Of a DNA stretch of 64,000 bases, positions 1 through 7,785 are shown piece by piece. The stretch comes from Pseudonocardia nematodicida (GTDB lineage Bacteria > Actinomycetota > Actinomycetes > Mycobacteriales > Pseudonocardiaceae): the NCBI RefSeq assembly GCF_040105385.1, contig NZ_JBEDNQ010000015.1, positions 62,001-126,000 of the forward strand. The letters run 5' to 3'. Position numbers and translations under genes: made by a program. The notes beneath the pieces were generated by a model. The model saw only the letters and a program-made list of their open reading frames with translations, had not been told where the DNA came from and did no database searches. Numbering within the stretch: position 1 is the first letter of the stretch; the number at the start of each line of letters is the position of its first letter.

Positions 1-129
1 CTGCCCCTCCTTGCAGCCGTGCATGAGCTGGACACCCTGCTCGGCGGCGGCGCGGAGGATCGTCTGGTCCTCGTCGACCTCGATCTCGATGCCGACCGGT
101 TCGAAACGCACGACGTGCTTGTCACCCAC
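1..129 (-). CDS. prmB: Propane/binuclear-iron monooxygenase reductase subunit, N-terminal fragment
   Basis: This is the first 43 codons of a minus-strand gene that runs off the left edge. It starts at GTG (127-129) behind an AGAGAGG ribosome site. The protein begins VGDKHVVRFEPVGIEIEV and continues to LMHGCKEGQ, which is the N-terminal plant-type [2Fe-2S] ferredoxin domain up to its first cluster cysteine. In this family the ferredoxin domain is followed by FAD and NAD(P)H domains, and the protein passes electrons to the diiron hydroxylase. The gene lies directly downstream of prmA on the same strand, the usual order. The call rests on the N-terminus and context only. Confidence 0.78.
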   Translation of the reverse strand, partial: MGDKHVVRFEPVGIEIEVDEDQTILRAAAEQGVQLMHGCKEGQ

Positions 130-224
130 GGCGGGAGACCACCTCTCTGCGTCGCCTTCAGCGAGAATCAGTTGCCTTGAGCGAGAAAAACGACGAAACG
201 GACAGTTGCGGGCAGGGCCGATGA

Positions 225-253
225 CCCGGCCGGGGAGGACGGCCCCGGCCGGG
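225..253. terminator. Perfect 11-bp GC hairpin between prmA and prmB
   Basis: The arms CCCGGCCGGGG (225-235) and CCCCGGCCGGG (243-253) are exactly complementary around a 7-nt loop. The hairpin lies in the 185-bp gap between the prmA stop and the prmB start. No T-tract follows. It could be a partial terminator, an attenuator or an mRNA-stabilising structure that sets the subunit ratio; the sequence does not decide between these. Confidence 0.5.
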
Positions 254-314
254 CCGCGCAGGAAGAGGGCCCCGCCTGGACGGTGGGGACCCCCTCCCCT
301 CGCCTGACCCGCGC

Positions 315-1967
315 TCAGGCGTCGGTGGGCGCGGGCCGGCCAGCCGGTCCCTGTCGGTGGTAGTCCGCCACGAACGCGTCGCGCTCGGTGTCGCTCATCT
401 CGTTGAGCACCACGTTCGGGCTCGCCAGGTGCGGCATCCGCCGCATGTGGTCCAGCGTCCACATCTTCTTCGGGTCGAGATCCAGGTGCGGCTGCGCGGT
501 GAGCGTCTTGCCGTCGTCACGCACGAAGCCCATGTCCTGGATGACGTCCGCCCAGTTCCAGCCGTGGTAGAGCGTCTCCCACTCACGGTGCCCCACGAGC
601 TTGCCCATGTTCGGGGTCTCGCGACCCTGGTACGTGGGACGGAACGCCTCGGCGTCGGTCCAGCGGCAGACCTCGTGGCAGTACGTGCGCCACTGGCCGT
701 CCACCTTGTCGACGACCATGTCCTCACGCACCAGGCACGGGACCATGCAGGTCCAGCAGCGGTGCGGGTACACGTAGTCGACGTCCTCGGCGACGATCGC
801 GTGGTGCCCGTTCGGCTTGGCCAGGCGGTTGTAGTTCTCCCACCACTTGCCGTACCGGTCGTACCAGCCCGGGTACTTGTACTCGAACCACTCGAAGTCG
901 GTGTCGGTCATGCCGTCGATCCGCCAGTAGTTGGCACACCAACCCGTGGCGAAGAACTGCGCGACCTCGTGGACGTAGCCCTTGTTCCAGATCTGGTTCC
1001 ATGCCTCCTCGACCAGATCGTGCGGAATCACCAGGCCGTACTTCTCCAGCGGCAGCAGGTAGCTGCGGTAGTAGTCGTCGTAGATCCAGCGGCGCCACAT
1101 CTCCGCGTAGGACTCGCGGTCCTTGCGGCGGTCCTTCGTGCCGTACTCGATGAAGGTGCCGATCGCGGCGTCGACGACGCGGTGGTTGTTCCACCACGCG
1201 TAGCGCAGGTCGCGCTCGAGCAGCTGACGGTTGTCCTCGTCGGACAGCGCCATCAGCAGCGTCGCGTAGCCGTTCGAGATGTGCCGGGACTCGTCGGACT
1301 GCACCGAGTGGAACACCGTCGGCAGCAGGTAGTCGCCGTTCGCCGCGGCCTCGGCCGGCATCGCCACGAACAGGGTGTTCGTGAACGCCGTCTCCGCCAC
1401 GATCGTCAGGTAGATCGACGCCGCGGTGATCGCGTCACCGGTGATGAACCCCTCGGCGAACTGGCGGCCGATGGTGCCGCAGTAGTCCGACTGGAAGTTC
1501 CGCAGCGAGTTGTTGAAGCCCGCCGGGTCGATGTAGTTGTTCATGTACAGGCGCTTGAGGTTCTGCTGGATCGTCGAGTGGCGTACCTCGTCGATCATCT
1601 GGATCGCCTGGCCGTTGTGCAGCTCCGGGTTGGGAACGGCGTGGAACAGCATCGGCATCGACCGCGCCGCGGAGATCTCGGGCAACGGGATGATCGACAG
1701 GAACAGCTTCTGCCACTCCAGCCAGCGCTCCTGCACCTGGCGGAACATGTTCCCGCGGATGGCACCGTCCTGGGCGCCGTAGACCCGGTGGTCCTTCTCC
1801 TCCTCCATCGGGAAGTAGGAGCGGAGGACCTGCTTGAGCGGGTCCTTCTTGGCGGCCTTGCGGAAGGTGTAGTCGGTTCCGTACTTCATGTACGGCTCGT
1901 GGTACTGCGGCTCCCAGGACAGTTCCTGGATCTTCTGGTGAGCCTTCGCCAAGCTCTGCCGACTCAC
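315..1967 (-). CDS. prmA: Propane 2-monooxygenase-type hydroxylase, large (diiron) subunit
   Basis: Catalytic alpha subunit of a soluble diiron monooxygenase (PrmA/MimA group), 550 aa as expected. It uses O2 and reductant to hydroxylate short alkanes and, in relatives, ethers, phenol or acetone. All six carboxylate/histidine iron ligands can be placed: E97, E127 and H130 (in DEVRH), E192, E226 and H229 (in DESRH). Their spacing (30, 3, 62, 34, 3) is the same as in methane monooxygenase MmoX. It starts at GTG behind a GAGGAG ribosome site. The reductase follows on the same strand; small-hydroxylase and coupling-protein genes would lie beyond the window. A divergent NtrC/AcoR-type activator is next door. 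The substrate range cannot be read from sequence. Confidence 0.93.
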   Translation of the reverse strand: MSRQSLAKAHQKIQELSWEPQYHEPYMKYGTDYTFRKAAKKDPLKQVLRSYFPMEEEKDHRVYGAQDGAIRGNMFRQVQERWLEWQKLFLSIIPLPEISAARSMPMLFHAVPNPELHNGQAIQMIDEVRHSTIQQNLKRLYMNNYIDPAGFNNSLRNFQSDYCGTIGRQFAEGFITGDAITAASIYLTIVAETAFTNTLFVAMPAEAAANGDYLLPTVFHSVQSDESRHISNGYATLLMALSDEDNRQLLERDLRYAWWNNHRVVDAAIGTFIEYGTKDRRKDRESYAEMWRRWIYDDYYRSYLLPLEKYGLVIPHDLVEEAWNQIWNKGYVHEVAQFFATGWCANYWRIDGMTDTDFEWFEYKYPGWYDRYGKWWENYNRLAKPNGHHAIVAEDVDYVYPHRCWTCMVPCLVREDMVVDKVDGQWRTYCHEVCRWTDAEAFRPTYQGRETPNMGKLVGHREWETLYHGWNWADVIQDMGFVRDDGKTLTAQPHLDLDPKKMWTLDHMRRMPHLASPNVVLNEMSDTERDAFVADYHRQGPAGRPAPTDA

Positions 1968-2295
1968 GTCGTCTCCTCACGGTGGTGGGTGGTGGTCGGT
2001 TCACGGGCGAGCGCGGGTGCCCCTGTCGCGGTCGTCGGTCGTGGGACCACCGCCATCCGGTGCGCGCGAGTGGATTCCGCGGCCCCGCAGGCGGACGTCC
2101 CGTGCTCCGCATCACACAGGCTCCCGAGTGTGACGGCGGTCTCAATATGAGACGAGGCCCGCCGGCTACGTGTGGTGATCTTGCTCTCACGGCGGGTACC
2201 GTCGCCGACACCCCATCGCCGGGGCAGGTCACCGCTGCTCGCACGCCGGTTGCGGGGTGTGATTCCCGATCTCGACGCGAGACGAGGAGGCGCGG
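1968..2295. promoter_or_regulatory. Divergent control region of the monooxygenase operon and its activator
   Basis: A 328-bp gene-free region between the prmA and activator starts. It holds two related dyads that share 14 of 19 bases: GTCTCAATATGAGACGAGG (2139-2157), whose core is a perfect 6-bp inverted repeat around ATA, and ATCTCGACGCGAGACGAGG (2269-2287). The second overlaps the GAGGAGG ribosome site of the activator gene. They are good candidates for activator binding sites, one for the operon and one for autoregulation. This is inferred from symmetry and position only. Confidence 0.5.
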
Positions 2296-4266
2296 GTGAC
2301 ACCCCTGCCCGAGGACGTGCGGGGCGGAGTCACGGGGCCGCGGGGCGACCGTCCGCGACGCTCCGGCGACCGCTGCGCGAGCGATCTCCCGGCCGGCTCG
2401 GCGGCCGTCTCGACCGTGCCGTCGGCGGCGGTGTCGGCGGTGTCGTCGTCGGCCGTGCCGTCGTCGGAGGCCGCCGAGCGGATCGCGGCCGCCCGGGAGG
2501 CCTTCCTGCACCGCGACGACATCGCGCCCGAGTCCGTCCGGGCACCGATCCTCGCGTCCTGGATCCGGTCCCGGGAGCTGGACGTCCCCCCGGACAACAT
2601 CGACCTGCCGGAGCAGGACACCGAGGCCGACAGCCCGCTGGTCCGCGCGGCGACGCCGATCCTCGCCGAGCTCTACGACCAGTTCGCGACCGAGCCGATG
2701 AGCCTGATCCTCTGCGACTCCGAGGCCGTGGTCCTCGATCGGCGGACCGGGGACTCGGGTCTGCGCCAGCACCTGGACCGGGTGTGGCTGGCACCGGGGT
2801 TCTCCTACGCCGAGCGGCACGCCGGCACCAACGGGATCGGCACGGCCCTGGAGGGCCGGCGGCCGACCGAGGTGTTCGGGCACGAACACTTCGTCGAGCA
2901 CCTGGAAGGCCTGGCCTGCGCGGGAGCGCCGATCCGGCACCCGGTCACCGGGAAGGTCCTCGGCGTCATCGACCTGACCTGCTTCCGGAGCGAGGCGAAC
3001 TCGCTGATGAAGGCCACCGCGGCCGCCACCGCGCGCCGGATCGAGGAGGCGCTGCTCGCCGCGTCGGGCCGGCACGAGCTGACCCTGCTGCACGACTACC
3101 TGGCCGCGGTGCAGCGCGCCGGGAACACCGCCGTGCTGGCGGTGGGCGACGACCTGGTGATGATGAACGACCGGGCCCGCGAGCTGATCGCGCCGTCGGA
3201 CCAGGTGCCGCTGCTGGCCGGGGCTGCCGACGCGCTGAGCTCGGGACGTTCCCGGCAGCTGGTGCTCGACCTGCCCAGCGGGATGATCGCCCGGGTGCAG
3301 TGCCGTCCGAGCTGGGCGGAGTCCGGGTCGTCGGGCGGGGTGGTGCAGGTGACGCTCACCCATCGCGAGTCGACCGCCGTCCGGACCGCGGCACCGACCA
3401 TCACCACCGCGTTGCCCACGGCCGTCGGGTCCGGAGCACTGTGGACGAAGTGCGCGCAGGCGGTGGACCGGCACCTGCGCACCAGGGAGTGGGTGGTCCT
3501 GCAGGGTGAGCCCGGATCGGGCCGGACGACCCTGGCCCGGGCCACCCATCACCTGCACACCCCGGCCGGGCACGTCCGGGTGCTGGACGCCGCCGACTTC
3601 TCTCCGCGCTGGCTGTCCGAGGTGTCCGACGAGCTGACCGGCGGCACGGGCACGCTGGTGCTGCGCGAGGTCGACCGGCTGCCGGCGTCCGCCGCGACGG
3701 CGCTGGCCGATGCCCTGGAGCCGCTGCGCGAGTCGACCGACCCCGCCCGGCCGTGGGTGGTGGCCACCCGCGGCCCGGCGGCCGAGGACGCCGTCGACCC
3801 GCCCGAGCTCGCCGGGCTGCTCCACGCGTTCCCCCGGACGATCGAGGTGCCGCCGCTGCGCCACCACGTCGAGGACGTCACCGAGCTCGTCCCCTACCTG
3901 CTCACCCGGCTCACCCGCGGCAACGACCTCTCCTGCTCGCGGGAGGCGCTGCGGGTACTGATGCGCAACCGCTGGCCGGGCAACGTCGAGCAGCTCTACC
4001 AGGTGCTGCGCAAGGTCGTGGCGCGTCGGCGGACCGGGGAGATCCGGGTCGAGGACCTCCCGCCGGAGACCCGGGCACTGACCCGGCGGGTGCTGACGCC
4101 GCTGGAGTCCATCGAGTGCGACGCCATCGTCGACGCGCTGCTCGACGCCGACGGCAACAAGGCCGAGGCCGCCCGGCGGCTGGGCATGTCCCGGGCCACG
4201 ATCTACCGCAAGATCCGCGGCTACGGGATCGCGACGCCGGAGGGCGCGGGGACGGACGTCCCGTAG
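2296..4266 (+). CDS. mimR: AcoR/MimR-type transcriptional activator (GAF, AAA-like, Fis HTH)
   Basis: 656-aa regulator, divergent from prmA, which is the position of MimR in mycobacterial mimABCD loci. After a low-complexity Ala/Ser/Val stretch (about residues 30-55) comes a GAF-type sensor region (about 100-250), then an NtrC-like AAA domain with Walker A GEPGSGRTTL and a weak Walker B (TLVLREVD). A Fis-type helix-turn-helix follows near the C-terminus (AEAARRLGMSRATIYRKI). The sigma54-contacting GAFTGA loop is missing, as in other actinobacterial members, so it must act without sigma54. It starts at GTG after GAGGAGG. It probably activates the monooxygenase operon in response to substrate or product. 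Confidence 0.82.
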   Translation: MTPLPEDVRGGVTGPRGDRPRRSGDRCASDLPAGSAAVSTVPSAAVSAVSSSAVPSSEAAERIAAAREAFLHRDDIAPESVRAPILASWIRSRELDVPPDNIDLPEQDTEADSPLVRAATPILAELYDQFATEPMSLILCDSEAVVLDRRTGDSGLRQHLDRVWLAPGFSYAERHAGTNGIGTALEGRRPTEVFGHEHFVEHLEGLACAGAPIRHPVTGKVLGVIDLTCFRSEANSLMKATAAATARRIEEALLAASGRHELTLLHDYLAAVQRAGNTAVLAVGDDLVMMNDRARELIAPSDQVPLLAGAADALSSGRSRQLVLDLPSGMIARVQCRPSWAESGSSGGVVQVTLTHRESTAVRTAAPTITTALPTAVGSGALWTKCAQAVDRHLRTREWVVLQGEPGSGRTTLARATHHLHTPAGHVRVLDAADFSPRWLSEVSDELTGGTGTLVLREVDRLPASAATALADALEPLRESTDPARPWVVATRGPAAEDAVDPPELAGLLHAFPRTIEVPPLRHHVEDVTELVPYLLTRLTRGNDLSCSREALRVLMRNRWPGNVEQLYQVLRKVVARRRTGEIRVEDLPPETRALTRRVLTPLESIECDAIVDALLDADGNKAEAARRLGMSRATIYRKIRGYGIATPEGAGTDVP

Positions 4267-4276
4267 GTTGGGCGGT

Positions 4277-4543
4277 ATGTCCGGTCCGTCGCCGCGCAGT
4301 GGATCACCGCGCAACCGGTTCGTCCGGGCGTTCTCGTTCCCCGAGGGCACGCCGGCCCCGTTGCTGGTGCTGGTCGCGCTGAGCTGCTCGATGGTCGGGG
4401 TGTTCTCGGTGCCGCTGGTCCTGCCGTCGGGAACACCGGGCTGGCTCCGGGTCGTCGTGGGGATCCTGGTGGTCCTCGCACTCATGGCGGTGACGGCGAC
4501 GCTGCTGCGCCGGGCGCACGAACGGGGGCGCCGCCGGGGCTGA
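4277..4543 (+). CDS. Small two-TM membrane protein, copy 1
   Basis: 88-aa protein with two hydrophobic segments (about residues 22-45 and 52-72) and a basic C-terminal tail. I recognise no family. It is a paralogue of the next gene: both carry F(S/T)FP(E/D)G near the start, the motif LPSG(T/S)PGWL between the helices and a LLRR tail. The ATG lies 7 nt after a TAGGTT box (4264-4269) and no ribosome site is seen, so translation is probably leaderless. The TAG stop of the upstream activator gene is part of that box. Confidence 0.65.
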   Translation: MSGPSPRSGSPRNRFVRAFSFPEGTPAPLLVLVALSCSMVGVFSVPLVLPSGTPGWLRVVVGILVVLALMAVTATLLRRAHERGRRRG

Positions 4544-4591
4544 GGACCCCGGCGGGGCCGCGGTCGAGGCGGTCGGCATAGGGTCGACGAC

Positions 4592-4855
4592 GTGCGCGAA
4601 TCGGTGGTCGCCGTGCTGCGACGGACCTTCACGTTCCCCGACGGCGTGCCGTCCTGGCTCCGCGGGATCGTCGCGGTCCTCGCCTCAATCGTGGCCGGGA
4701 CCGTCACCCTCGTGCTGCTGCCGTCGGGATCTCCGGGCTGGCTGCTGGCGCTGTCCGCCGGGATCGCGGTGCTCGTGCTGCTCGGTGCGGCGATCCACCT
4801 GCTGCGGCGGTTCCATCCCGGCGCCCGCCGCGCGGAGGGCTCGGAGCCCTCCTGA
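4592..4855 (+). CDS. Small two-TM membrane protein, copy 2
   Basis: 87-aa tandem paralogue of the preceding gene, with FTFPDGVP, two TM segments and LPSGSPGWL at the loop before helix 2. The C-terminus is basic and then acidic. The GTG start lies 7 nt after TAGGGT (4579-4584), which suggests a leaderless transcript. The two genes have separate promoters but are adjacent and co-oriented, consistent with local duplication. Function unknown. Confidence 0.6.
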   Translation: MRESVVAVLRRTFTFPDGVPSWLRGIVAVLASIVAGTVTLVLLPSGSPGWLLALSAGIAVLVLLGAAIHLLRRFHPGARRAEGSEPS

Positions 4856-4902
4856 CGGGACGCGACGCCATCGCGCCTGCCTGCGGGCGCGCGCTGCGAA
4901 GC

Positions 4903-4968
4903 ATGATCCTTCTCCGTGGAACCTGACGTGCAGTGGAATGCGCATGCGGATCCACGGACAGGGATCAG
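4903..4968. repeat. Palindromic intergenic repeat, GATCCTTCTCCGTGGA family, copy 1
   Basis: The left arm (4903-4923, core GATCCTTCTCCGTGGA) and right arm (4948-4968) pair at 17 of 21 positions around a 24-nt core. A second copy with the same left arm lies at 24710-24771. It sits just behind the second small membrane gene and may act as a terminator or be a dispersed repeat. Confidence 0.6.
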
Positions 4969-5044
4969 ACCGCCGTCGGGCGGGCGGAACGCGAGCACCG
5001 GACCGACCCGGCGCGCACCGGCACCACCACCTAGCGTCGGTGCC

Positions 5045-6259
5045 GTGCCCGTCCCGTCCCCCTCCCCCGACGACCTGTTCCCCGCCGATCCCTATCCCGG
5101 CACCCGCCCGCCCTGGTCGTTCGTGCACGACGTCGTCGCACAGGTTCCGGACCCGCCGCACACGTCGCAGCATGTGCGGGGCGACCGGAACCTGTGCGGC
5201 GCCGCGCTGTCCCACCCGGTGCAAGCGGATCCGGCGGCGCCGTCGGGGTGGCGGGTCGGGGATCGGTGTCTGGACGAGTGGCTGGGCGAGCGCGGGGCCG
5301 CGCCGCTCGCGGGGCGGGTGCCGGTGCTCGCCTACGGATCGAACGCGAACCCGTCGAAGATCTCCTGGATGCGCGCGCACCGCGGGCTCACCGGCCCGGT
5401 GGTCGTACTCCGGGTCCGCACCGAGGGTCTGTCCGCGGTGTGGGCGGCGGGCCGTCGGGTGGTCGACGAGCAGCGCCCGGCCACGCTGGTCGCGGCGCCG
5501 GGCGTCGTGGAGGAGCACGCGGTCTGGCTGGCGGCGCCGGAGCAGTTCGACGCGCTCGACGCCGTCGAGGGCCGGGACGCGGATCCGCCGCGCTACCGGC
5601 TGGCCCGGGTCGCGACCGGGACCCTGTCCACGATGGACTCCGGCGCGGTGCTCGACCGGCCGTACGCCTACGTCGCCGCGGGCCCGCCGCCGGACGGCGA
5701 GCCGCGCGGGGACCGCAGGCCACTGCTCGTCGACGGTGCGCCGGTCGCCTGCTCGGCGGCCGGACAGGACGCCGCCCGCGCGCTGACCGGGGTCCCCGCC
5801 GCGGGTGACGGCCTGGATGCGGAGACGGTCGCCGGGCGACCGCATCCGGACGCGTGGCCGTCGCGGGTGTTCGTCTACGGCTCGTTGATGCCGGGCGAAC
5901 GCGCATGGTGGCGGACCGCCGAGCACGCCGCGCCCGGCACCTCGCCGCACCCCGCCCGGCTCCCGGGAGCCACCGTCGCCGACACCGGGCACGGCTACCC
6001 GGCATTGACACTCGGCAGCGAGCACGGCGGGTCCGGCCGGTCCGGCGAGCGCGAGGGGTCGCAGGCCTCCGGCGTCCCCGGTCACGTCGTCGAGCTCGCC
6101 TACCCGGTCGCCGCACTGCCGGCCCTGGACCGCTACGAGGGACCGGAGTACCGGCGGATCCGGGTCACGCTGTGCGACGGCGTCGTCGCCTGGGCCTGGA
6201 TGTGGATCGCCGACCGTGCCGGGCACGTCCCGCTGCCGGACGGCTGGGCCGCCCGGTGA
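5045..6259 (+). CDS. Tandem gamma-glutamylcyclotransferase-like (AIG2/GGCT-fold) fusion protein
   Basis: 404 aa with two GGCT-fold signatures: VLAYGSNANPSKISW about 90 residues in, and VFVYGSLMPGERAWW about 275 residues in. The second copy also keeps the LDRYEGPEYRRI region, which carries the usual acidic residue. Single-domain relatives act on gamma-glutamyl or gamma-glutamylamine groups, but which domain is active here is unknown. The GTG start is chosen because it lies 7 nt after TAGCGT (5032-5037); the open frame extends further upstream through a repeat-like region. Two such domains in one chain is uncommon. It is convergent with the next gene, with 1 bp between the stops. Confidence 0.72.
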   Translation: MPVPSPSPDDLFPADPYPGTRPPWSFVHDVVAQVPDPPHTSQHVRGDRNLCGAALSHPVQADPAAPSGWRVGDRCLDEWLGERGAAPLAGRVPVLAYGSNANPSKISWMRAHRGLTGPVVVLRVRTEGLSAVWAAGRRVVDEQRPATLVAAPGVVEEHAVWLAAPEQFDALDAVEGRDADPPRYRLARVATGTLSTMDSGAVLDRPYAYVAAGPPPDGEPRGDRRPLLVDGAPVACSAAGQDAARALTGVPAAGDGLDAETVAGRPHPDAWPSRVFVYGSLMPGERAWWRTAEHAAPGTSPHPARLPGATVADTGHGYPALTLGSEHGGSGRSGEREGSQASGVPGHVVELAYPVAALPALDRYEGPEYRRIRVTLCDGVVAWAWMWIADRAGHVPLPDGWAAR

Positions 6260-6260
6260 C

Positions 6261-7625
6261 TCAGGTTCCCGCCTTCGCGGCCTTCCGTGCCTCCTGCGCG
6301 GCGAGGCCGGGCACCTCCCGCCCGGCCAGCGACGCGCCCTTCGTCTCGATCACGAAGAACAGCGCGATCGCGCCGATCAGGCAGGCGCCCATCATGTAGT
6401 ACGCCGGGAACAGGGTGTCCCCGGTCGCCTCCACCGCCGCCTCGTTGACCAGCGGCGCGGTACCGCCGAACGCGGCCGTCGCGACGTTGTAGGAGATCGC
6501 CATGCCGGCGAACCGGACGTGCGTCGGGAACATCGCCGGGAAGGTCGCCGATATCGTGCCCAGCTGCAACAGGTAGATCAGGCCGAGCACCGTGAACCCG
6601 ACGATCGCCCAGGCCAGTCCCTGCGCCATCAGCATGTACATCGGGATGGCCAGGACGAAGATGCCGACCAGCGATATCGCCCAGCACGGTTTGCGCCCGA
6701 TCCGGTCGGACAGCGCACCCGCGAACGGGATCAGCAGCATCATGACCGCCTGACCCACGACGGCCAGGGTGTCGGCGCTCGCCGAGTCCATCCCGATCGT
6801 GGTCTGCAGGTAGGTCGGCATGTAGGTCAGCAACGTGTAGTTGATGACGTTCAACGCGACGACCAGGCCGAACAGCGCCAGGATCGGCTGCCAGTACCGG
6901 ACCAGCAGGTCCTTCAGCGCACCGGTCGCCGCGGACTCGGACTCCCCGGCCGCTTCGAGGTCCCGGAACACCGGGGTGTCCTCGAGCCTGTTCCGGATGT
7001 AGAGGCCGATCATCGCCAGCGGCAGCGCGATCATGAACGGGATCCGCCAGCCGTAGTCGAGCATGGCCTGCTCGCCGATCGCGGTCTCCAGCGCGAAGAC
7101 CACCAGGACGGCCAGGGTGAACCCGGCCAGCGTGCCGAACTCGAGGAAGCTGCCCCAGAACCCGCGCTTGCGGTCGGGCGCGTACTCGGCCATGAAGGTC
7201 GCGGCGCCGCCGTACTCGCCGCCGGTGGAGAAGCCCTGGATGATGCGCAGCAGGAACAGCAATGCGGGCGCGGCCCAGCCGATCGTCTCGTAGGACGGGA
7301 TGACGCCGATCAGGAACGTCGCGACACCCATCAGGATGATCGTGATCGACAGCACCCGCTGGCGGCCGATCCGGTCGCCCAGCGGCCCCCACACGAATCC
7401 GCCCAGCGGCCGCAGCACGAACGAGATCGCGAAGCCGAGCAGCGTCCCGAGATATCCCAGCTCACCCGGGAAGAATGCCTGCGTCAGCTCGGCGGTCAGA
7501 TAGGCGTAGATGCCGTAGTCGAACCATTCCGTGGCATTTCCGATCGCGGACGCGGCGACCGCCCTGCGCAGCACGGACGGCTCGACCTCGTTCCGCTCCC
7601 CACCGCTCGCCGGGATCGATGTCAT
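6261..7625 (-). CDS. MFS transporter, metabolite:H+ symporter (MHS/ProP-like) type
   Basis: 454-aa, 12-TM permease. Near the N-terminus is the family signature NATEWFDYGIYAYLT, followed by the loop-2 motif GPLGDRIGRQRVL (GxLxDRxGR) and its repeat GALSDRIGRKP in the second half. MHS members take up organic acids or osmolytes such as alpha-ketoglutarate, shikimate or proline-betaine with protons. The substrate cannot be read from sequence. The start MTSIPASG is preferred over an upstream in-frame codon, because the upstream 23 residues do not resemble the family. No partner gene is adjacent. Confidence 0.85.
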   Translation of the reverse strand: MTSIPASGGERNEVEPSVLRRAVAASAIGNATEWFDYGIYAYLTAELTQAFFPGELGYLGTLLGFAISFVLRPLGGFVWGPLGDRIGRQRVLSITIILMGVATFLIGVIPSYETIGWAAPALLFLLRIIQGFSTGGEYGGAATFMAEYAPDRKRGFWGSFLEFGTLAGFTLAVLVVFALETAIGEQAMLDYGWRIPFMIALPLAMIGLYIRNRLEDTPVFRDLEAAGESESAATGALKDLLVRYWQPILALFGLVVALNVINYTLLTYMPTYLQTTIGMDSASADTLAVVGQAVMMLLIPFAGALSDRIGRKPCWAISLVGIFVLAIPMYMLMAQGLAWAIVGFTVLGLIYLLQLGTISATFPAMFPTHVRFAGMAISYNVATAAFGGTAPLVNEAAVEATGDTLFPAYYMMGACLIGAIALFFVIETKGASLAGREVPGLAAQEARKAAKAGT

Positions 7626-7785
7626 GCGGCACACCCCCAACGACGAAATGCAGGCATCCCGTCTCGCGACCCTATCGATACATATTTCCCTCAATACGGC
7701 GAATGAAGCTTACACGCCGAAATGATGTTCCGCTACTCGACGCAACGATCATCACCGGGGCACCGCCCGTGTAGCGTCCACGAGC

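Noticed and set aside
1435..4998. A 1187-codon minus-strand open frame over prmA, the activator gene and the small membrane genes
   Set aside because: It is the antisense shadow of well-supported genes in very GC-rich DNA; the translation is Arg/Pro/Gly-rich with no domain, and it conflicts with the iron-ligand spacing of prmA and the motifs of the activator.
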